In this document: in pieces, positions 46,031-54,574 of the stretch
Layout of the letters: the number at the start of each line of letters is the position of its first letter
How positions within the stretch are numbered: position 1 is the stretch's first letter
Source of the DNA: JAEUIG01 sp046349775
GTDB taxonomy: Bacteria > Planctomycetota > Planctomycetia > Planctomycetales > Planctomycetaceae
Assembly (NCBI GenBank): GCA_046349775.1
Contig: JAXMBS010000004.1
Location: 1-64,000, forward strand
Length of the DNA stretch: 64,000 bases
Direction of reading: 5' to 3'
Program-made: the position numbers and the translations under genes
The notes under the pieces: generated by a model
What the model was told of the DNA's origin: nothing
What the model saw: only the letters and a program-made list of their open reading frames with translations
The model's database searches: none

Positions 46031-46926
46031 TCACACATACTCCGGCAGCGCGCATTCCAGTTCTCGTAGATGATGTTGTGGATCACCTCGTCCGAGACCT
46101 TCGGGAAGCTGGTCGCTTTGACGACGTCGTTGACCTTCCATTGACCGGCGATGACCTGGGCTGCAGTCGCGGACGGGAAGTCGGAACCAAATATCAGTTT
46201 GTGCTCGACGCCGTACTCGATCGCCGTCATGAAGGCACGGTAATGACGCGGCGGGCGATAGTGCAGAGCGGAGATGTTGGTGTACAAGTTCGGGTGCTTG
46301 CGGATGAAGACGACACATTCGGTCTCCCACGGGTGACCCATGTGGGCAATGATGATCCGCAGGTTTGGGCAGGCGATCGCGATGTCTTCGAGCAGGATCG
46401 GGTTCGCGTATTTCAGCGGTCCGGGACGCACGAATGACGTCCCCTGATGGATGTTGACCGGAATGCCGAGCGATTCTGCTTTCTTGAACAGCGGAAAATG
46501 CTTCGGGTCCTGCGGGTTCCAGTTCTGGTAGATCGGCGAGCACTTGAGGCCGCGAAAACCGAGCCGGTTCACGAGGTAGTCGAGCTGGTTGACGCAGTCC
46601 GGATCGTTCGGATCAACCGAACACCAGCCGATGAACCGGTCGGCATGCTGCTTAACGAAGTTCGCGATCAGCTCCTGATCGGCGTTGATTCCGCAGAACG
46701 GCGCCACGATCCCGAACACGATCACCTTGTCGGCGTCGGCGGTCGCGGCCAGCAACTGATCGGGACGCGAATCGAACGCGTTCCGCTGCTGAACTTCGCT
46801 GCCCGCGAAGTACACGTCCGGCGAGAGCTTCATTTTCGCCTTCTTCGCTTCCCAGGCGAACTCAACGAATTCGTCGGACAGGTGGTCGGGATACCACATC
46901 AGGTTGGTATGCGTGTCGAAGAGCAT
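46031..46926 (-). CDS. Amidohydrolase family 2 (TIM-barrel) hydrolase, C-terminus frameshifted
   Basis: I place the start at ATG 46926 (MLFDTHTNLMWYPDHLSDEF), which begins with the family's metal site; a GTG at 46962 is also possible. The protein has GLKCSPIYQNWNPQDPKHFP, IPVNIHQGTSFV, the metal His in IIIAHMGHPWETE and the Asp in KLIFGSDFPSATAAQ, as in PF04909 amidohydrolases. It would hydrolyse or decarboxylate a small substrate. Near 46050 the frame changes: with one indel the protein ends NARLPEYV-stop at 46031, the expected place, whereas uncorrected translation runs on through the SMI1-like gene to 45697. Confidence 0.83.
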
Positions 46927-47037
46927 GATTGACGGCTCGTTCAGGGTCAGAATGTCTGACACGATCGGTGATCGCGCGTCCGGAAGTCAAACCCGCGTGC
47001 GGAGATGTCTCGCGAAACAGGAGTTTCGAGGCAGTGC

Positions 47038-47060
47038 GTTCCCGAATGAAATTCGGGAAC
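47038..47060. repeat. Perfect 10-bp hairpin in a divergent spacer
   Basis: GTTCCCGAAT (47038-47047) and ATTCGGGAAC (47051-47060) pair perfectly around GAA. It lies between the divergent amidohydrolase and phosphohexomutase genes. No T-run follows, so it is unlikely to be a factor-independent terminator. Confidence 0.8.
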
Positions 47061-47151
47061 GAGGACGGTGGCCACGGCAGAGCGCGACTTCAATTCCGGT
47101 GCGCGACGACTTAGATTGACGTCGTTACCGCTCGCCGCAGGGAGTGCCGAG

Positions 47152-49002
47152 ATGCCGCCGAAGACTCAGGAACTGCTGGAACTGCTGACGATTGTCGAGG
47201 ACGCCGGGCACGCGGGCGATCTGTCCCCCGCTGCGTGTCAGAACCTCTCGCGCTGGCTCAAAGAGCCGCAGTATGCCGCCTACCGTGACGATCTGGCGGC
47301 GCTCGTGACCGACCGCAATTTCAATCAGTTGGAGGATCTGTTCTGGCAGGAGATCCCGTTCGGTACGGGTGGTCGTCGCGGGCCGATGGCGGAATTCGGC
47401 TCGGCCACCATCAATGACCGCACGATTGCCGAGTCCGCACATGGTCTCGCCGTCTACCTGAAGCAGGCGCTCCGCAAGCCGGGCGGATCCGCCGTCGTCG
47501 CCTGTGATACGCGGCGGCGTTCTCAGGAATTCGCCGAACTCACCGCCACCACGCTCGCCGCCCACGGACTGAAGGTCTACCTGTTCGAGTCGTTCCGCTC
47601 GACGCCGGAGCTGTCCTTCGCCGTCCGACATCTCAAGTGCGACGTCGGCGCGATGATCTCGGCCTCGCACAATCCGCCGGCTGACAACGGCATCAAAGCC
47701 TATTGGAACACCGGCGGCCAGGTCCTCGCGCCGCACGACGCCGGGATCATCCGCTGCGTCGAACAGGCGGCCGAAATTCCGAAGATGAATCTGCGGCAGG
47801 CCATTGATATCAACCGGATTGAGATCGTCGGCGCCAAAATTGACGAAGCGTACTGGTCCGCCGTGCTCGCGATGAGCCTCTCCAATGAGCGCGACCTGCC
47901 GGTCCTGTATTCGCCGCTGCACGGCGTGGGAGAGACAGCCTGCTGGCGGATTCTGACCAAGGCCGGATTCCACGGGGCGCAGATTTTCGGGCCGCAGCGG
48001 ATTCCCGATGGCAGTTTTCCGAACGTGCCGCAGCACCTGCCGAATCCCGAGCGGCCGCAGGTTTTCGAGCCGATGTTCCCGCACGCGCGACAGATGCAGG
48101 CGGCCGTGCTGATTGCGTCCGATCCGGACGCCGACCGTATGGCGGTCTGCGTCCGCAATCCGGCCGGCGAGTACGTGCACCTCAGCGGCAACCAGATCGG
48201 CGCGCTGCTGGTCGACTACATCCTCCGCAAGCGGGCCGAACGCGGCGATCTGACTCCGCGCCATTACGTCGTCGAAACGCTGGTCACGACGCGGTTGCTC
48301 GGTGCGATTGCCAGGTCGCACGGTGTGCGCGTCATCGACGACCTGCTCGTCGGATTCAAGTACATCGCCGAGACGATGGACGCCGAAGGCCCGGACCAGT
48401 TCGTGTTCGGAGCGGAGGAATCGCTCGGCTATCTGGCGGGCACCTACGCCCGCGACAAGGATGCCGGCATCGCCACGCTGTACCTGGCGGAATGCGCCGC
48501 CGAGCTGCGCCGCGACGGCCGCACGTTGCTGGACCGGCTGGACGAGCTGTATGCCGCGCACGGCTACTATGCCGAATCTCAGGTGTCGCAGACGTGCGAA
48601 GGCTCCGAAGGGAGCCGGCAGATCGCGCAGCTGATGTCGGCGTTCCGTCAGTCGCCGGCGGCCGAGCTGGGGGGCGTGTCGTTTTCGCAGGTCCACGACT
48701 ACCGGCAGCACGAAACGCGCAGCATACCCGACAATTCGAAAGTGGCCGACCTGCCGAAACCCAGCGGCGATCTGCTGGTGTTTGATTCTCATTCAGGCGA
48801 CACCGACGTCCGCGTGGCGGTGCGTCCCTCGGGAACGGAACCGAAGATCAAATTCTACCTGTTTGTCCGCACCGGCGTTGCTGGCCGGTCGGCGCTCGCT
48901 GAGGCCAAATCCCGCGCCACTGCTGTTCTCGACCGCGTTGCGGCCGGATTGCAGGACTGGATGAAGGCGGAGTTGTCGCGGACAGCGTCATCGGGCGCTT
49001 GA
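47152..49002 (+). CDS. Phosphoglucomutase/phosphomannomutase (alpha-D-phosphohexomutase)
   Basis: ATG 47152 gives 616 residues, a typical length for the longer PGM/PMM group (the frame is open upstream to 47068 without protein-like sequence). All four catalytic elements are visible: the phosphoserine loop AMISASHNPPADNGIKAYW (Ser near 172), the Mg2+ loop ASDPDADRMAVCV, the sugar loop FGAEESLGYLAGTYARDKDA and the phosphate loop VRPSGTEPKIKFYLF. It interconverts hexose 1- and 6-phosphates in the cytoplasm and links sugar catabolism to polysaccharide synthesis. It is intact and transcribed away from the amidohydrolase. Confidence 0.94.
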   Translation: MPPKTQELLELLTIVEDAGHAGDLSPAACQNLSRWLKEPQYAAYRDDLAALVTDRNFNQLEDLFWQEIPFGTGGRRGPMAEFGSATINDRTIAESAHGLAVYLKQALRKPGGSAVVACDTRRRSQEFAELTATTLAAHGLKVYLFESFRSTPELSFAVRHLKCDVGAMISASHNPPADNGIKAYWNTGGQVLAPHDAGIIRCVEQAAEIPKMNLRQAIDINRIEIVGAKIDEAYWSAVLAMSLSNERDLPVLYSPLHGVGETACWRILTKAGFHGAQIFGPQRIPDGSFPNVPQHLPNPERPQVFEPMFPHARQMQAAVLIASDPDADRMAVCVRNPAGEYVHLSGNQIGALLVDYILRKRAERGDLTPRHYVVETLVTTRLLGAIARSHGVRVIDDLLVGFKYIAETMDAEGPDQFVFGAEESLGYLAGTYARDKDAGIATLYLAECAAELRRDGRTLLDRLDELYAAHGYYAESQVSQTCEGSEGSRQIAQLMSAFRQSPAAELGGVSFSQVHDYRQHETRSIPDNSKVADLPKPSGDLLVFDSHSGDTDVRVAVRPSGTEPKIKFYLFVRTGVAGRSALAEAKSRATAVLDRVAAGLQDWMKAELSRTASSGA

Positions 49003-49110
49003 GGACTCCCAGACCGGCGACTGGCGGGAATCTGCAAAGTCGCGCTTGACTCTCCCCTTGCTGGAGGCCGTAACCTGCTGTCGTGTCGATTTCGCGGCAA
49101 GGACACCGGC

Positions 49111-49935
49111 ATGTTCAGCATCGGCGAGTTCTCGAAGATCACGGGGCTGACCGTCAAGACGCTGCGGTTCTATCACGAACGGGACGTCCTCGTCCCCGCG
49201 CGTGTCGAGGCCGCGACCGGTTACCGCTCGTACGACACACACAACGTCGAGACCGCACGGACAATCACGGCTCTGCGCGAGTGCGGATTCAGCCTGGAGG
49301 TCATCGCAGCGATCCTCACGGAGCACGCCGACGATGCGGACCTGCTGACATTCCTTGAGCGCCGCAAGCAGGCACTCGCCGAACGAATGGCCCGCGACCG
49401 CGACGTCGTGTCCGTCATTGACCAGATCATTCACCGTGAACGGGAGGCTCGAACCATGTTGCAGCAGCAGTCGTTTCCTGTCGAAGAAAAGACCTTGCCC
49501 CCGATGCTCGTGGCCGGCATCCGCATGCAGGGGCGCTATGAACAGTGCGGCCAGGCCTTCGCGAAGCTCGGCCGGGCCCTCGGGCGCTGCATCTCGGGCA
49601 AGCCGCTGTGCCTGTACTTCGACGGCGAATACCGCGAAGAGAACGCCAACTTCGAGCCGTGCCTGCCGGTGCGACAGCCTGTCGATACGGAAGGCATCGA
49701 CGTCCGCGAAATTCCCGGCGGCCGCTGCATCTCGCTCGTTCATCGCGGACCGTACAATGAGTTGGGCCGTGCCTACGGCCGGCTCCTGCAGTACGCCAAG
49801 GAGCGCGGTTACTCGATGCAAGTGCCGACGCGCGAGGTGTACGTCAAAGGCCCGGGTATGTTTTTCAAAGGCAATCCGAAGAAGTATCTGACTGAAATTC
49901 AGATCCTGATCGAAGAGTCGGGACATGCCCCGTAA
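49111..49935 (+). CDS. MerR-family regulator with GyrI-like effector domain (BmrR/BltR type)
   Basis: A 274-residue regulator. Residues 1-70 are a MerR winged helix (FSIGEFSKITGLTVKTLRFY, GYRSYDTHNVETARTI), followed by the dimerisation coiled coil (LTFLERRKQALAERMARDRD) and a C-terminal GyrI-like domain from about 125 (PMLVAGIRMQGRYEQCGQAF, REIPGGRCISLVHRGPYNEL, PTREVYVKGPGMFFKGNPKK). BmrR-like proteins bind drugs or other cations and activate a promoter with a 19-bp spacer; none could be identified here. The MGMT-like gene starts 11 bases before its stop and is a candidate target or partner. Confidence 0.9.
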   Translation: MFSIGEFSKITGLTVKTLRFYHERDVLVPARVEAATGYRSYDTHNVETARTITALRECGFSLEVIAAILTEHADDADLLTFLERRKQALAERMARDRDVVSVIDQIIHREREARTMLQQQSFPVEEKTLPPMLVAGIRMQGRYEQCGQAFAKLGRALGRCISGKPLCLYFDGEYREENANFEPCLPVRQPVDTEGIDVREIPGGRCISLVHRGPYNELGRAYGRLLQYAKERGYSMQVPTREVYVKGPGMFFKGNPKKYLTEIQILIEESGHAP

Positions 49936-50380
49936 GAAACCAACCTGGCGTGAAAAGCTGCTCGACAGCAAAGGCCACCCCACCGTTGCGCCGGTGAGCG
50001 AGAAAATGTCGCAGCGCTGGGGCGAAGGACTGATGGTGATCCCGGCCCCCATCGAAGTCGACGAGATCATGCGGACGGTCCGCAAGGGGCAGCTGATCAC
50101 GATTGACGGCATCCGCAGGCGGCTGGCGGCCAAGCACAAGGCCAACTTCGCCTGCCCGATCACCACCGGCATTTTCGCCTGGATTGCCGCTCACGCCGCC
50201 GATGAAGCTGAGCGCGAAGGAAAACGCCGCATCACTCCGTACTGGCGCACGCTCAAAGCCGGCGGTGAACTGAACCCCAAGTATCCCGGTGGCCTCGACA
50301 ACCTCCGCTCCCGCTTGGAGGCTGAAGGGCACACGGTCGTGCAGCGGCGAAATCGGATGTTTGTTGAGGATTTTCAGTGA
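49925..50380 (+). CDS. MGMT-family (alkyltransferase-like) protein
   Basis: A 151-residue protein that I recognise as the family NCBI labels 'MGMT family protein'. It has RWGEGLMVIPAPIEVDEIMR, KGQLITIDGIRRRLAAKHKA (wing-helix part), CPITTGIFAWIAAHAADEAE (with the conserved Cys) and ITPYWRTLKAGGELNPKYPG. These relate to the C-terminal fold of O6-alkylguanine-DNA alkyltransferase but lack the PCHR methyl-acceptor, so repair activity is unproven. It overlaps the MerR gene by 11 bases, implying one transcript. Confidence 0.75.
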   Translation: MPRKKPTWREKLLDSKGHPTVAPVSEKMSQRWGEGLMVIPAPIEVDEIMRTVRKGQLITIDGIRRRLAAKHKANFACPITTGIFAWIAAHAADEAEREGKRRITPYWRTLKAGGELNPKYPGGLDNLRSRLEAEGHTVVQRRNRMFVEDFQ

Positions 50381-50423
50381 CGGCGGCGGGGCAGATCGAC
50401 CCCAGACATACGATGCGGTACAT

Positions 50424-52235
50424 CTATTTGGAACCGGTTTCGGATTGCGCGCCGGCGGCGTCTTTCGCTTTGTCCCGGTCGCCGTCTGCAGTCACCGCGT
50501 CCGTCGCGCGCTCCTCGAAGTTGATGTCGATGCCGCGCTGGTAGAGCGGGAGATGGCGGTAATAGACTTCGAGGGTCATCACGGCCATCGACGTCATGTA
50601 CACGCGCCCCCCCGTGGCGCCGTGCCGGTCGCCGGGGCTCCAGCTTCCGGCGGCGTGGCCGTCTTTTTCCTGCGTGACGATCAGCCAGTCACGCATCTTC
50701 TCGTTCCACTGTTTCCAGAGCGTGTCGCCGCCGTACTGGTGCATGAACTGCGTGGCGTAATAGTCGTAGTAGATGTCGTCCCTGGAGGGACCGATGCCGG
50801 CCAGGGTCAGCGCGCCCCGGCGGAACAAGTCGCGGGTGGTGTCGGGCTGCAGGTACATCTTGCACAACAGGCCGATGGCGGTCGTCGACGGCCGCGGGTT
50901 GGAGCTCATGTATCCGTAGCCGACGTCCCCCGGGGCCTGCACGCTTCTGAGAAATTTCAGGGCGTTGGGGATCGTCGCGCGGGGCACGTCGAGGCCGGCG
51001 ACGCGGGCGCTGGTGAGGGCCATCGCCTGCCAGCCGACGACGGAGGTGTCGCCCGGAGCTTGTGGCTGATAGCGCCATCCGCCCCCCTCGGGATCCTGCG
51101 ACCAGGCGATGAAATTCACGCCTCCCTGCGCAGGCTCGCGCAGCCGCGGGTCGCGGGTCATGGCATACGCTTCCGAAAGGGCCATCGTTGCGATCGCGTG
51201 CACGTACATCTGCCCCGTGGGCAGCGAACCGTCGCGAAAGTCGATCCCGTATCCGCCGGGGCCCGGATGGAGGTCTGCAATCAAGTAGTCCAGCCCGGTC
51301 GCAACTTGCCGCTGGTACCCCCCCTCGTGGTGCGTGTGTCCAGCCCCGAGAAAGGCCAGCAGGGCCAGTCCCGTGGCGCCGATTTCGCAATCGAACAGCA
51401 TCGGCGATCCGGGGTGCGTGCAGGTGGCATCGCACTGCTCAGTGAGGTGGTTGAAATTCCAACTGCCTCCGTCGTGCTGGTGGGCGGCCAGCCAATCTAA
51501 CCCAGCCTTCACGGCAGCCTCGCTGGCTTCGTTGCCGCCGAAAGCTTTCAACAGTCCGGACCGCGCCGTGGCCGAACGGCCGTCAAACTGCGACTTCAAC
51601 CGTTCCAGTCCGGCGTCGGTACCTGTCTTCGCTCCCGGCTCGCCGCGGCGTCGCTGTCCTCGGGACTTTGCACCCGCCGGGGCATCTTGATTCCGCGGTG
51701 CACGGGCCGGTCGCGCATCCGGGCCTACGGCAGCCCGCGATGATGATTCGAGCAATGTCGAGACCGCACGCGCCGTCACCGTACTGCTGAAAGCGCGGCT
51801 GTCATCCACCGATTTCGATCCGAATTCCTCAACGCCCGGTGAAATGCTGTCGTCCCCGTCTTCGGGGGACGGGTCGCCCAGTTGCGTGTCGACAAACTCC
51901 ACGCTCAGTGAATCACCCTTTCCCGCGGTGCCGAGGGGCAGGTCGGACAGTCCCGTGCCGACAAATTCCGCGACAATCTCGTCGTTGCCGGCGATCCTGT
52001 CGTACCGGAAGATAATCAGCGCCAGCAACGCCAACAGCACGGCATGCAGCAGTGCGCTGGCCGTGTAGAACTTGAACGCCCGGCGACTCTGTTGGAGCCA
52101 TTCTCGGACGAGTTGTCGCCAGTGCCGGCGTCGGAGTTGCTGCGCCTTGAGCCAGGCGAGCCGCGAGTGCTGTTTGACCTGGGCGACAACGCCGGGCGGT
52201 CTTTGCACTTTGAACGATCCGCGCCGGGTCGACAT
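50424..52235 (-). CDS. Membrane-anchored squalene-cyclase-like (prenyltransferase repeat) protein
   Basis: A 603-residue protein. A basic N-terminus (about 1-55) leads into one membrane helix (YTASALLHAVLLALLALIIF), then a low-complexity Ser/Pro/Gly linker to about 235, then the toroid: KAGLDWLAAHQHDGGSWNF (a QW-type repeat), CEIGATGLALLAFLGAGHTH, HAIATMALSEAYAMTRDPRL, GGVNFIAWSQDPEGGGWRYQ, GWQAMALTSARVAGLDVPRA. This is the alpha-alpha toroid of squalene cyclases, prenyltransferases and complement C3-like proteins. The DxDD catalytic motif of cyclases is not seen, so it is probably a structural or binding protein. The topology puts the toroid in the periplasm. Confidence 0.83.
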   Translation of the reverse strand: MSTRRGSFKVQRPPGVVAQVKQHSRLAWLKAQQLRRRHWRQLVREWLQQSRRAFKFYTASALLHAVLLALLALIIFRYDRIAGNDEIVAEFVGTGLSDLPLGTAGKGDSLSVEFVDTQLGDPSPEDGDDSISPGVEEFGSKSVDDSRAFSSTVTARAVSTLLESSSRAAVGPDARPARAPRNQDAPAGAKSRGQRRRGEPGAKTGTDAGLERLKSQFDGRSATARSGLLKAFGGNEASEAAVKAGLDWLAAHQHDGGSWNFNHLTEQCDATCTHPGSPMLFDCEIGATGLALLAFLGAGHTHHEGGYQRQVATGLDYLIADLHPGPGGYGIDFRDGSLPTGQMYVHAIATMALSEAYAMTRDPRLREPAQGGVNFIAWSQDPEGGGWRYQPQAPGDTSVVGWQAMALTSARVAGLDVPRATIPNALKFLRSVQAPGDVGYGYMSSNPRPSTTAIGLLCKMYLQPDTTRDLFRRGALTLAGIGPSRDDIYYDYYATQFMHQYGGDTLWKQWNEKMRDWLIVTQEKDGHAAGSWSPGDRHGATGGRVYMTSMAVMTLEVYYRHLPLYQRGIDINFEERATDAVTADGDRDKAKDAAGAQSETGSK

Positions 52236-52537
52236 TGCTGCGGGCAGAAGGGAGGGGATGCGGGGGAGTCACCGCGGCCCGCTGTATTCTAGCGTGCGGC
52301 TGCCCACGCTCAAGAATTTTGCTGGCAGAGGCTGCGAGGACCGCCGACGTTCGAGAATCTGGCGCGGGTGCGCAGGCCTGCCTTAGAACGTCTCTTGATG
52401 CCCCGGCAGCGACCCGCTGCGCGAATCATGCACGCAGCGCGATGCGTACGGAATTGGCAAGAATGCCGCTCGTACAAGCAGGGCAATTGATGGCCGCAGT
52501 ATCGCGTGCTGAGCGACGATTCCGGAAATCTGGCGAG
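52236..52537. other. Intergenic region, no feature recognised
   Basis: These 302 bases follow the start of the squalene-cyclase-like gene. The short frames lack conserved motifs or starts, and no repeat or hairpin stands out. Confidence 0.4.
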
Positions 52538-52711
52538 TCAGCGGACCGTGCAGCAGGCTCCAATCAGAGCCGCGCCGAGAATGGCCGTTTCATCGACGAT
52601 GGTGGAAGTCACGAGAAAGCCCCCGAGTGACCCGAGGAAGCCACCGCACACTGCGCCAACGGCAGCACTCACCAAGGCAGTGCCTAAACGAGATGAAATC
52701 CGGCGTCCCAT
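52538..52711 (-). CDS. Small Gly/Ala-rich membrane protein, possible
   Basis: ATG 52711 opens a 57-residue frame with one glycine-zipper-like membrane stretch (TALVSAAVGAVCGGFLGSLG, then FLVTSTIVDETAILGAALIG). Small proteins of this form occur in planctomycetes, but the similarity is only compositional and I see no clear ribosome site. It may end early because of an indel. I am not sure it is expressed. Confidence 0.35.
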   Translation of the reverse strand: MGRRISSRLGTALVSAAVGAVCGGFLGSLGGFLVTSTIVDETAILGAALIGACCTVR

Positions 52712-53022
52712 GATCGGCGTCCCCGGCATCCTATGTTCGGTGTCCCTGGATTCGAGCACGCGAGACAGAGAGAGCAAACGTCATGCCACAGATCGCGGGG
52801 ACACAGCTGACGGCGAGAGGGAGTGGCGGCTTCGACAGCGGCCGGCGTGCGATCGAGTCCGCAGCTCAATGGCGGACGCGGTTCACGCGGCCTCTTGCGG
52901 CTGTGCCGCCCAGACGCGGGGACGTCTGGGCCACTCGCGGGGGCGTCTCGGCCACTCCGCGGCTGCCGTGGTGCTAGACTGAACAAGACCAGGATCGATC
53001 CGTCTGCGGAAAGCAGGAGACG
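52712..53022. other. Spacer with a short imperfect direct repeat
   Basis: The spacer before the LRR gene has no convincing gene. Near 52920-52970 a unit of about 20 bases (GTCTGGGCCACTCGCGGGGG and GTCTCGGCCACTCCGCGG) is repeated once with changes. An AGGAGA ribosome site precedes the LRR start. Confidence 0.4.
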
Positions 53023-54375
53023 ATGAGTACCGACGAAAATGCAGTGAACCGTTCAGAACTCTCCGCAGCGGACGTCACGAGGGCGCCCCAGAGGCGGCTC
53101 ATCGCGTTGGTCGTCCTGCATTTTCTGGTCGCCGCCATGCTGCTGTTGCTGCCGCTGGGATTCACTCATGGGCGATCGGCGGATGGGCCCAATGTGGCGA
53201 TGCTGTCGGCGATGGTGTGTCTGCCCCTCGGACTCCTGTTTGCGTTCACGGGACGCGGAATCCTTGGCCGCAGGTCGTGGGCACGGCGCGTCGCGATGTG
53301 GCTGGATGGGTCGCTGGCTGCCACGTCGTTCATCGCGGCCCTGCTCATCGTGCTCGCTCTGTTGGTGAATCCGCCGCACGGCGGGCCCGGCTTCGGCGGG
53401 CTGGCAGCCGCAGGCGCAGTCATCCTGTTCGCGGTGTGGGTGGCGGTGCTCCTGGTCCATGGCGCGGTCTGGCTGGTGGCACTGCTGTTTCTGCGTCGGC
53501 CGTCCGTGAGCGCAGCATTCGCAGACCGTCGGCCGCTTCAATACTCGTGGCCTCGAATCGTGTTGACGTGCCTGTTTGCGGCAGCGTACCTGGGCGGCCT
53601 GCAACTGAGCGCCGCGTGGCATCGCGCCGAGACCGAACTGTACGCGATCGGTCTGTACGAAGCGCCCGGAAGCCGAGTCACTGCGACGCCAGATCGCGCC
53701 AACTTCGACGACGCGGCACTCCTGCGGGCGTCCGGGCGGATCCGCGACCTGTACTGGCAGCATCTGAATTTGTCGGACACGCGGATTACAGACGACGGCC
53801 TCGATTGTCTCAAGGACCTCTCTACGGTCGAGGACCTCGACCTGTCAGGCACCCAGGTCACGGGAGCCGGATTGAAGCACCTGGCCGCGCTGCCGAAGCT
53901 GCACGAACTACGCCTCAGCGAGACAGCAGTCACCGACCTGGGGCTCGCTGATCTCAAGAATCTGCCCGAACTGCGAGGCCTCGATCTCTCCGGCACCCGG
54001 ATCACCGACGCGGGACTGCAGCAATTGGCGACCATGTCGAATTTGTGGGGTCTCAACCTCAGCCAGACAGAGATTTCGGACGTGGGAATCGCCCATTTGA
54101 AGGACCTGCCCGAGCTGCACGACCTCGATCTGTCGAGGACCAGGGTGACCGACGCGGGCCTCAAGCACGTGGCGGGGATGCCGAGCCTGTGGCGGCTGAA
54201 CCTTTCTCAGACCACAATCACGGACGAGGGACTGCGGGAACTCAAGGGAGCCCAGTCGTTGATGTATCTGTTCGTATCAGGGACATCGGTGTCGGACGCC
54301 GGCGCCGCGGAGCTCCACGAATCGCTGCCGGGCCTGCGGCAGATTGACAGATCGCCGCCAGTGCCAAGCCCGTGA
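53023..54375 (+). CDS. Membrane protein with leucine-rich repeats
   Basis: A 450-residue protein with an AGGAGA ribosome site 4-9 bases before the ATG. The N-terminal half has about five membrane helices (LVVLHFLVAAMLLLLPLGFT, VAMLSAMVCLPLGLLFAFTG, SLAATSFIAALLIVLALLVN, AVILFAVWVAVLLVHGAVWL, IVLTCLFAAAYLGGL). From about 240, seven LRRs of the 24-residue bacterial type repeat LxLSxTxITDxGLxxLxxLP. LRR domains of this kind are abundant in planctomycetes, with unknown ligands. The topology suggests that the LRRs sit on one face of the inner membrane. Confidence 0.87.
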   Translation: MSTDENAVNRSELSAADVTRAPQRRLIALVVLHFLVAAMLLLLPLGFTHGRSADGPNVAMLSAMVCLPLGLLFAFTGRGILGRRSWARRVAMWLDGSLAATSFIAALLIVLALLVNPPHGGPGFGGLAAAGAVILFAVWVAVLLVHGAVWLVALLFLRRPSVSAAFADRRPLQYSWPRIVLTCLFAAAYLGGLQLSAAWHRAETELYAIGLYEAPGSRVTATPDRANFDDAALLRASGRIRDLYWQHLNLSDTRITDDGLDCLKDLSTVEDLDLSGTQVTGAGLKHLAALPKLHELRLSETAVTDLGLADLKNLPELRGLDLSGTRITDAGLQQLATMSNLWGLNLSQTEISDVGIAHLKDLPELHDLDLSRTRVTDAGLKHVAGMPSLWRLNLSQTTITDEGLRELKGAQSLMYLFVSGTSVSDAGAAELHESLPGLRQIDRSPPVPSP

Positions 54376-54574
54376 CGCCCTACGGCAGAGCCGCGGGAAT
54401 CGCAGCGGCACTGCCGGGCGAGCCAGCAGTGGCGCCCGGCGGCGTTGAGACTTCGTTGCTGTTCTGGCAACAATGGCGGACCACGCTACGCGGGAGTCGG
54501 CGTTGTCTCTGTCGGGCTTGCGGGTCGTCGGCGGATCCCATCTCAATTCGCCAGTTCTCTCAGAGGAGGCTTGA

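Noticed and set aside
47125..48792. A 555-residue open frame antisense to the phosphohexomutase
   Set aside because: The plus-strand gene has four catalytic motifs; the antisense frame has no recognisable domain and is rich in Arg, Gln and His.
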